Below, in pieces: positions 58,535 through 64,000 of a stretch of 64,000 nucleotides of DNA. Both the position numbers and the translations under genes were made by a program. This stretch comes from Cloacibacterium sp047601505 (lineage in GTDB: Bacteria; Bacteroidota; Bacteroidia; Flavobacteriales; Weeksellaceae). The notes below the pieces were generated by a model. It made no database searches and was not told where the DNA came from. It saw only the letters and a program-made list of their open reading frames with translations. Within the stretch, counting starts at the first letter, position 1, and each line of letters starts with the position of its first letter. The DNA lies in the NCBI RefSeq assembly GCF_047601505.1, contig NZ_JASGJD010000001.1, forward strand, positions 2,108,001-2,172,000, read 5' to 3'.

Positions 58535-61372
58535 ATGAAAATGAGTACAGAAAAAGAATACATCGAAATATACGGAGCCAGAGAACACAACTTGAAAAAC
58601 ATAAGTGTTAAAATTCCTAGAAATGAATTGGTTACGATTACTGGTTTGTCTGGTTCGGGGAAATCTTCTCTTGCTTTTGATACTATTTTTGCAGAAGGAC
58701 AAAGACGTTATATCGAAACATTTTCGGCGTATGCTCGTCAGTTTTTAGGTGGTTTAGAACGTCCCGATGTTGATAAAATTGAAGGACTTTCTCCTGTAAT
58801 TGCTATCGAACAAAAAACCACCAACAAAAATCCTCGTTCTACCGTTGGTACCGTTACAGAATTATATGATTTTCTTCGTTTACTTTTTGCCAGAGTTTCA
58901 GATGCTTATTCCTTAGAAACTGGCGAAAAAATGGTAAGTTATACCGAAGAACAAATTCTGGAAACCATTAAAGAAAATTATATTGGTGAGAAAGTTTTGC
59001 TTTTAGCTCCTATTATTCGTTCTAGAAAAGGACATTATCACGAACTTTTTGTACAATTATCAAAAAAAGGTTATTCGCAAGCCAGAATTGATGGAGAATT
59101 ACAAGATATTGAATACGATTTAAAACTCGACCGTTATAAAACTCACGATATAGAAGTAGTTATAGACCGTTGGATTATCGGCGAGAATGCTACCGAAAAT
59201 AGAATGGCAAAATCTCTTAAAACAGCTTTGCAAATGGGAGATGGAGTAGTGATGGTGCAGAAATTAGGAGATAAAAATTATCAATATTTCTCTAAAAATT
59301 TAATGGATGCGGAAACAGGAAATGCTTTGCCAATTCCAGAGCCAAATACTTTTTCCTTCAATTCACCGAAAGGAAGTTGTCCTCTTTGTAAAGGATTGGG
59401 AACTATTAAGAAAATTAATGAAGAATATTTAGTAGATAATCCTAATTTTTCTATTAATCAAGGTGCTTTGTTGCCGTTAGAAACTTTAAAAGGAAATAAA
59501 TGGTTGCTAACTCAGATTAAAAATATTTTAGAAATTTTTGGTTTGGGATTATCAACGCCTTTTAACGAAATTCCTCGAGAAGCTATTGATTATCTGTATT
59601 ATGGCTGTCAAAAAGAATTTACCGCAGATTTAAAATATGCTGGAATTTCAAAGAAAATAAAAATCAATTTTGAAGGATTGGTTCCTTATTTAAGTCAGAT
59701 TATCGAAGATAAAGAAAACTACGATGCAGTAGTTCTTGAAAGGCAATTTACCACAGAGGAAACTTGTCCAGAATGTAATGGAGCAAGACTTCAAAAAAGC
59801 AGTTTGGCTTTTAAAATTGATGGTAAAAATATTGCTGAAATCAATGCTTTAAGTTTGTTGGATTTAAAAGATTGGATTAAAGAAGTTAAAGAAAAATTCA
59901 GCGAAAAAAATAAAATCATTGCCAACGAAATTTTGAAAGAAATAGAAACCAGATTGCAGTTTCTATTGGATGTTGGTTTAGATTATTTGAGTTTGAGCAG
60001 AAGCTCTAAAACGCTTTCTGGTGGAGAGTCTCAGCGAATTCGTCTTGCAACTCAAATTGGTTCTCAATTGGTAAATGTGTTGTATATTTTAGACGAACCT
60101 TCTATTGGTTTGCACCAAAGAGACAACGAAAGATTGATTGCGTCTCTCAAAAATCTTCGAGATATTGGCAATTCTGTTCTCGTGGTAGAACATGATAAAG
60201 ATATGATTTTAGACGCAGATTATGTTCTAGATATTGGCCCAAAAGCTGGGAAATTTGGTGGTGAAATTCTTTGGCAAGGCAAACCAAAAGATTTGGTAAA
60301 AGCCAATACCATTACCGCAGATTACATTACAGGAAAACGAAAAATTGAAATTCCGAAAGAAAGAAGAAAAGGAAATGGCAAATTTCTAAAACTGAAAGGC
60401 GCTACAGGTAATAATCTTAAAAATGTAAACCTTGAAATTCCGCTTGGAAAATTGGTAGTTGTTACAGGAATTTCAGGAAGCGGAAAATCTTCTCTAATTA
60501 ACGGAACACTTTATCCTATTCTCAATAGACATTTTTACAGAGCTGTACAAGAACCTTTGCCGTACAAAAAATTTGAAGGAATAGAAAATATCGACAAAAT
60601 TGTAGATGTGGACCAAGCTCCAATTGGCAGAACGCCACGTTCTAATCCTGCTACTTATACCGGAATGTTTACCGATATTAGAAATCTTTTTGCAGAATTG
60701 CCAGAATCAAAAATCCGTGGTTACAAAGCCGGAAGATTCTCTTTCAATGTAAAAGGTGGAAGATGTGAAACTTGTCAGGGTGGTGGTTTAAAAGTGATTG
60801 AGATGAACTTTTTACCAGATGTTTACGTGCATTGCGAAACCTGCAACGGAAAACGATTTAACCGTGAAACTTTGGAAGTTCGCTACAAAGGAAAATCTAT
60901 TTCTGATGTTCTGGAAATGACGATTGATGAAGCCGTAGATTTCTTCCAACCGATTCCTAAAATTTATGCAAAAGTAAAAACGCTGCAAGATGTTGGTTTA
61001 GGTTATATTACATTGGGGCAACAATCTACCACTTTAAGCGGTGGTGAAGCGCAACGTATAAAATTGGCAACCGAATTGGCTAAAAGACAAACCGGAAACA
61101 CGCTTTATATCTTAGACGAACCAACTACAGGTTTGCATTTTGAAGATGTAAAAATCTTAATGGATGCCATTAATCAGTTGGTAGAATTGGGCAATTCTTT
61201 TATCATTATTGAGCACAATTTAGATGTCATAAAATTGGCAGACCACATTATAGACGTAGGTTTAGAAGGCGGAAAACACGGTGGCGAAATCATTGCAACA
61301 GGAACTCCCGAAGAATTGATAAAAAATAAAAAATCTTTAACAGCGAAGTTTTTAAAGAAGGAAATGGAATAA
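58535..61372 (+). CDS. uvrA: Excinuclease ABC subunit A
   Basis: 945 residues, the damage-recognition ATPase of nucleotide excision repair. Two ABC ATPase halves: Walker A GLSGSGKSS near ~36 and GISGSGKSS near ~644, with signatures LSGGESQRI and LSGGEAQRI. The zinc modules are CPLCKGLG / CPECNGARL in the first half and CETCQGGGLKV / CETCNGKR in the second. The GLHQRDN and GLHFEDV D-loops are intact. An ATG two codons later (MSTEKEY) is an equally good start. Confidence 0.97.
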   Translation: MKMSTEKEYIEIYGAREHNLKNISVKIPRNELVTITGLSGSGKSSLAFDTIFAEGQRRYIETFSAYARQFLGGLERPDVDKIEGLSPVIAIEQKTTNKNPRSTVGTVTELYDFLRLLFARVSDAYSLETGEKMVSYTEEQILETIKENYIGEKVLLLAPIIRSRKGHYHELFVQLSKKGYSQARIDGELQDIEYDLKLDRYKTHDIEVVIDRWIIGENATENRMAKSLKTALQMGDGVVMVQKLGDKNYQYFSKNLMDAETGNALPIPEPNTFSFNSPKGSCPLCKGLGTIKKINEEYLVDNPNFSINQGALLPLETLKGNKWLLTQIKNILEIFGLGLSTPFNEIPREAIDYLYYGCQKEFTADLKYAGISKKIKINFEGLVPYLSQIIEDKENYDAVVLERQFTTEETCPECNGARLQKSSLAFKIDGKNIAEINALSLLDLKDWIKEVKEKFSEKNKIIANEILKEIETRLQFLLDVGLDYLSLSRSSKTLSGGESQRIRLATQIGSQLVNVLYILDEPSIGLHQRDNERLIASLKNLRDIGNSVLVVEHDKDMILDADYVLDIGPKAGKFGGEILWQGKPKDLVKANTITADYITGKRKIEIPKERRKGNGKFLKLKGATGNNLKNVNLEIPLGKLVVVTGISGSGKSSLINGTLYPILNRHFYRAVQEPLPYKKFEGIENIDKIVDVDQAPIGRTPRSNPATYTGMFTDIRNLFAELPESKIRGYKAGRFSFNVKGGRCETCQGGGLKVIEMNFLPDVYVHCETCNGKRFNRETLEVRYKGKSISDVLEMTIDEAVDFFQPIPKIYAKVKTLQDVGLGYITLGQQSTTLSGGEAQRIKLATELAKRQTGNTLYILDEPTTGLHFEDVKILMDAINQLVELGNSFIIIEHNLDVIKLADHIIDVGLEGGKHGGEIIATGTPEELIKNKKSLTAKFLKKEME

Positions 61373-61406
61373 TAGCTCAATTTTTTTTTCATAAAAGTAT
61401 CTATAC

Positions 61407-61838
61407 ATGAAATATTTTCCAATACATATAATTATAAAAGACTGTTCATTTTTGTTTATTTATTTTTTTATTATGAAATATAATTTAACAAATGAAACAT
61501 TCTTGCCATCTATGATTAGTAATTTTCCTAGTGCTACAAAAGTTTCATTTTTTAATATGATTTTAGGAAGTCTTTTATATAGTTTACCCGCATTATTATT
61601 AAGTCTTATTATTTATTTTCCTATTTTTTGGGTTTTTAATAAAGTTATCAAAAATCAAATTATAAGATTAATTGTTACAGGTTTTGTATTAACTTTAACC
61701 ACTCCTTTACTATATATTTTTTATAATGGATATGAACAAAAGTTGAATCATTTCTATAACGCTGAAATAATTTCCTGGTTAATTACCTTTTGTTTTTCTA
61801 TGTATTTTTATTATACTGTAAATTTTATTAAAAATTAG
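61407..61838 (+). CDS. Hypothetical three- to four-helix membrane protein
   Basis: 143 residues from 61407, or 121 if the ATG at 61473 (MKYNLTNETF) is used; the first 22 residues are hydrophobic but irregular. Helices are visible at about 50-72, 82-102 and 118-137. I recognise no family. It ends three bases before the cyclotransferase gene and may be co-transcribed with it. Confidence 0.55.
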   Translation: MKYFPIHIIIKDCSFLFIYFFIMKYNLTNETFLPSMISNFPSATKVSFFNMILGSLLYSLPALLLSLIIYFPIFWVFNKVIKNQIIRLIVTGFVLTLTTPLLYIFYNGYEQKLNHFYNAEIISWLITFCFSMYFYYTVNFIKN

Positions 61839-61841
61839 CTC

Positions 61842-62174
61842 ATGCCACATCTTTTTTCCTACGGAACATTACAATTAGAACAAGTGCAAATAGAAACTTT
61901 TGGCAGATTGCTGAAAGGTGAAAAAGACATTTTAGAAGGTTATAAATTAACTATGATAGAAATTACAGATGCTGAAGTTTTAAGGAAAAGCAATCAGCAA
62001 TTTCATCCGATAATTAGTTTTTCTGGTGATAAAAATGATAAAGTAGAAGGCGTACTTTTTGAAGTTACAGAAGACGAAATTCTACAAGCAGACCGTTACG
62101 AAGTAGATGATTATAAAAGAGTAGAAGTAACTTTCAAATCTGGAAAAAAAGGATATATCTATATTGGAAAATAG
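61842..62174 (+). CDS. Gamma-glutamylcyclotransferase / AIG2-like protein
   Basis: 110 residues. The start L-F-S-Y-G-T-L (6-12) is the substrate-binding loop of the GGCT/AIG2 fold, and VEGVLFEVTEDEILQADRYEVDDY carries the conserved Glu and the D-x-Y-E core (landmark LQADRYEVDDY). It may release 5-oxoproline from gamma-glutamyl compounds; small bacterial members have no proven substrate. Followed by a strong terminator. Confidence 0.88.
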   Translation: MPHLFSYGTLQLEQVQIETFGRLLKGEKDILEGYKLTMIEITDAEVLRKSNQQFHPIISFSGDKNDKVEGVLFEVTEDEILQADRYEVDDYKRVEVTFKSGKKGYIYIGK

Positions 62175-62205
62175 AAAAGTCGGGAATAATTTTCCCGACT
62201 TTTTT
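62175..62205. terminator. Bidirectional terminator
   Basis: AAAAGTCGGGAA / TTCCCGACTTTT, perfect 12-bp stem, loop of five bases. Serves the convergent genes on either side. Confidence 0.93.
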
Positions 62206-62545
62206 AGTGATGTATTTTATCAAACTGAACTCTTTGATTGCTGTTCAGAACTTTTCTAACTTGTTGTTTATACTGAGTTTCAGATAATCCTTTTTTCTGA
62301 CTTTTCATTTTTGGAAATTTTGAAATTCTTCTTTGGTGAAGTTCACTAATTTTATTTTTTTGTGAGTTTGTAAGTTGCATTCCTTTAAAATCATTCCAAT
62401 AATTGTCTTCATTTTTATCTTTCTGAGAAACCGAATTTTTTTCGTACTGTTGTTCAGATTGATGTTTTTGAGGATATTTTTCCTGCGCTTCAACATTCAA
62501 AGAAAATAATGATACTAAGCTTAAAGCTAAAAATAATTTTTTCAT
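62204..62545 (-). CDS. Small secreted protein with LTxxQ-like motifs
   Basis: 113 residues, signal peptide cleaved near NVEAQ. The mature part is highly charged. LTNSQKNKISELHQRR (~57-72) fits the LTxxQ motif of Spy/CpxP-type periplasmic proteins, and a second, weaker copy is LNSNQRVQFDKI at the end. A periplasmic chaperone or stress-sensor role is possible but not shown. Confidence 0.65.
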   Translation of the reverse strand: MKKLFLALSLVSLFSLNVEAQEKYPQKHQSEQQYEKNSVSQKDKNEDNYWNDFKGMQLTNSQKNKISELHQRRISKFPKMKSQKKGLSETQYKQQVRKVLNSNQRVQFDKIHH

Positions 62546-62710
62546 TTTTTTAATTTTTATGGGTTAATTATATTTTATATGTTTCAATATTAGTACCATA
62601 AAAACGCCAAAATAAGTTTAATAGATGAATTACTAAATTATATAGACGAATTGAGTTTTTCTATATATTTACAATTAATTTTCACTAAATTTAATTTTTC
62701 ATTTTAATAT

Positions 62711-63223
62711 ATGAATCCCTTTTTAGATATTACTTTACGTTCGCTTGCGGTCTATTTTTTTATGATTTTAGGCTTAAAACTTTTTGGAAAAAACCAATTG
62801 TCTCAATTAAATGCCGGAGATATCATATTGCTTTTATTGATTTCGAATGCTGTTCAGAATGCAATGGTAGGTCAAAATACTTCTTTACAAGGTGGTTTGT
62901 TGGCTGCTTTAGTTTTGTTTTTAGCAAATTTTGGATTGAAAAAATTGATGTTTAAAAATCCTAAAATCAAAGATTTTGTAGAATCAGAACCTGTTATTTT
63001 GATAAAAGATGGCGCAATAGACGAAATAGCACTTAAAAAGTCTGAAATTACTTTTGATGAATTAGAAGAAACGGTAAGAGAACACGGTGTGGAGAAGTCT
63101 GATGATGTGAAATTAGCGGTTTTAGAAGTTGATGGTAATATTAGTGTAATTTCCTTTGATACCAATAAACAAACGCATTTTACAAGACATAAAAAAAAGA
63201 AAAATTTCAGAAGAAAACTTTAA
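62711..63223 (+). CDS. DUF421 (YetF-like) membrane protein
   Basis: 170 residues. Three N-terminal helices with GDIILLLLISNAVQNAMV (~36-53), then the cytoplasmic YetF domain: SEPVILIKDGAIDEIALKKSEITFDELEETVREHGV (landmark EPVILIKDG). This is the usual DUF421 architecture; the family is widespread, of unknown function, with links to spore and envelope biology in Bacillus. Ends in a very basic tail (RHKKKKNFRRKL). The GNAT gene starts four bases downstream. Confidence 0.88.
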   Translation: MNPFLDITLRSLAVYFFMILGLKLFGKNQLSQLNAGDIILLLLISNAVQNAMVGQNTSLQGGLLAALVLFLANFGLKKLMFKNPKIKDFVESEPVILIKDGAIDEIALKKSEITFDELEETVREHGVEKSDDVKLAVLEVDGNISVISFDTNKQTHFTRHKKKKNFRRKL

Positions 63224-63227
63224 ATGT

Positions 63228-63719
63228 ATGAGTTACGAATTAAGAGATATGCAACCAGAAGATGGCGTTGCAGTTTTAAAAATTTTTGAAGAAGGAATTG
63301 CTGGAGGAAACGCAACGTTCGATAAAGAAATTCCTACTTGGGAATATTGGGACAAAAATCATTTTAAGGTTTGTAGATTTGTTGCCGAAGACGAAAATAA
63401 TAATGTGGTAGCTTGGGCAGCGTTGAAACCAATTAGCAATAGAGATTGTTTCAGTGGAGTAGCAGAAGTAAGCATTTACCTTGCTAATTCTGCGCAAGGA
63501 AAAGGTTTGGGGAAAGTTTTGCTTCAAAAATTAATCATCGAAAGTGAAGAAAAAGGTTTTTGGATGCTACAATCTGGTATTTTTCCAGAAAATATTGCAA
63601 GTATAAAAATTCATGAAAAATTAGGATTTAGAACCGTTGGTTATCGAGAAAAAATAGGGCAAATGAACGGCGTTTGGAGAGATATTATCTTGATGGAAAG
63701 AAGAAGCAAAACGGTATAA
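63228..63719 (+). CDS. GNAT family N-acetyltransferase (phosphinothricin acetyltransferase-like)
   Basis: 163 residues, start at MSYELRDMQPEDG. The acetyl-CoA loop is QGKGLGKVLLQKLI (Q/R-x-x-G-x-G/A), preceded by GVAEVSIYLANSAQGKG, and the C-terminal motif is NIASIKIHEKLGFRTVGYREKIGQMNGVWRDIILMER (landmark HEKLGFRTVGYRE). This is the PAT/YwnH subgroup, which acetylates amines such as phosphinothricin or methionine sulfone. The natural substrate is unknown. Confidence 0.9.
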   Translation: MSYELRDMQPEDGVAVLKIFEEGIAGGNATFDKEIPTWEYWDKNHFKVCRFVAEDENNNVVAWAALKPISNRDCFSGVAEVSIYLANSAQGKGLGKVLLQKLIIESEEKGFWMLQSGIFPENIASIKIHEKLGFRTVGYREKIGQMNGVWRDIILMERRSKTV

Positions 63720-63753
63720 ATTTTTCTAAAAAATCGGTTAAATTAAATATTCG

Positions 63754-63761
63754 TATTTTTG
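63754..63761 (+). promoter_or_regulatory. -7 promoter element of the HAD gene
   Basis: TATTTTTG fits TAnnTTTG, 15 bases before the ATG at 63777. Confidence 0.5.
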
Positions 63762-63776
63762 CAAAAAATTTAAGTT

Positions 63777-64000
63777 ATGCCTTTAAAAGCCGTATTGTTT
63801 GACATGGATGGAGTAATTGTAGATACGGAACCACTTCACCGAAAAGCATATTTCAACACTTTCAAAGATTTAAACATTGCTGTTTCAGAAGAATTTTATA
63901 CTTCTCTTACAGGTACATCTACCAAAAAATCTACTCAGATGATTAAAGATGAGTTTAATTTAGATGTTTTGCCAGAAGAAATTGCTGCTTCTAAAAGAAA
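63777..64000 (+). CDS. HAD family hydrolase, beta-phosphoglucomutase-like (partial)
   Basis: The first ~74 codons of a gene that runs off the window. VLFDMDGVIVDTEPLHRKAY (6-25) is HAD motif I with the two catalytic Asp residues, followed by a helical cap region. This start fits phosphatases and phosphoglucomutases of subfamily I; the specificity cannot be told from this part. Confidence 0.88.
   Translation, partial: MPLKAVLFDMDGVIVDTEPLHRKAYFNTFKDLNIAVSEEFYTSLTGTSTKKSTQMIKDEFNLDVLPEEIAASKR

Overview
This is an AT-rich chromosomal window from a member of the Bacteroidota. The best fit is class Flavobacteriia, family Weeksellaceae (Chryseobacterium/Cloacibacterium-like). The reasons are a type B type IX secretion C-terminal domain on a giant adhesin, promoter elements of the TAnnTTTG type, the ftsX-DUF3098-uppP-truB gene order and the protein families present. 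Species cannot be resolved from the sequence alone. I saw no rRNA, tRNA, insertion sequence, prophage or CRISPR array.

Layout. 1-8 kb: a 2392-residue repetitive surface adhesin and two small membrane proteins. 8-13 kb: long-chain acyl-CoA ligase and acyl-CoA dehydrogenase (divergent), nicotinamidase and a DUF2891 protein. 13-30 kb: mostly housekeeping genes (DUF4349 lipoprotein, prfC, CPBP protease, rdgB with a frameshift, RNase Z, TIGR02757 protein, CorA, a coiled-coil DUF1003-like protein, rsmA, ftsX, uppP, truB, rluF, M48 peptidase, HD protein). 30.25-31.54 kb: about 1.3 kb with no supportable gene, rich in hairpins and holding a degenerate ~74-bp periodicity. 31.5-34.6 kb: DUF779, aldehyde dehydrogenase and an AraC regulator. 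34.7-41.1 kb: a fatty acid beta-oxidation operon under a MarR regulator. 41.2-44.7 kb: parts of an iron/cobalamin-type ABC importer interrupted by a GxxExxY gene, then a TlpA thioredoxin. 44.8-64 kb: sanA-like gene, udk, ftsB-like gene, a methylmalonyl-CoA mutase small subunit, dipeptidase, etfBA, a bifunctional nuclease, nucleoside permease, thiolase, UMF1 transporter, uvrA, DUF421 protein, GNAT and the start of a HAD hydrolase.

How the genes work together. Acyl-CoA ligase, two acyl-CoA dehydrogenases, the FadJ-type bifunctional protein, two thiolases and both ETF subunits make a nearly complete fatty acid oxidation route. Two shared palindromes suggest that these scattered genes form regulons: TATGC-nn-GCATA before the MarR gene and before etfB, and a TAACCGTTTG core before fadD/acyl-CoA dehydrogenase and before the second thiolase.

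Most unusual features. (1) Many short intergenic arrays are built on a strict 7-bp period whose unit sequence changes from array to array; several end within a few bases of a start codon. (2) Two four-helix-bundle (IVS-type) genes lie between opposed 7-bp arrays, and one GxxExxY gene lies between terminal inverted repeats, next to an apparent gene-less copy of the same element. All three look like small repeat-bounded cassettes placed between operon genes. (3) Two conserved genes, rdgB and one acyl-CoA dehydrogenase, each carry a single-base frameshift, so assembly error must be considered.
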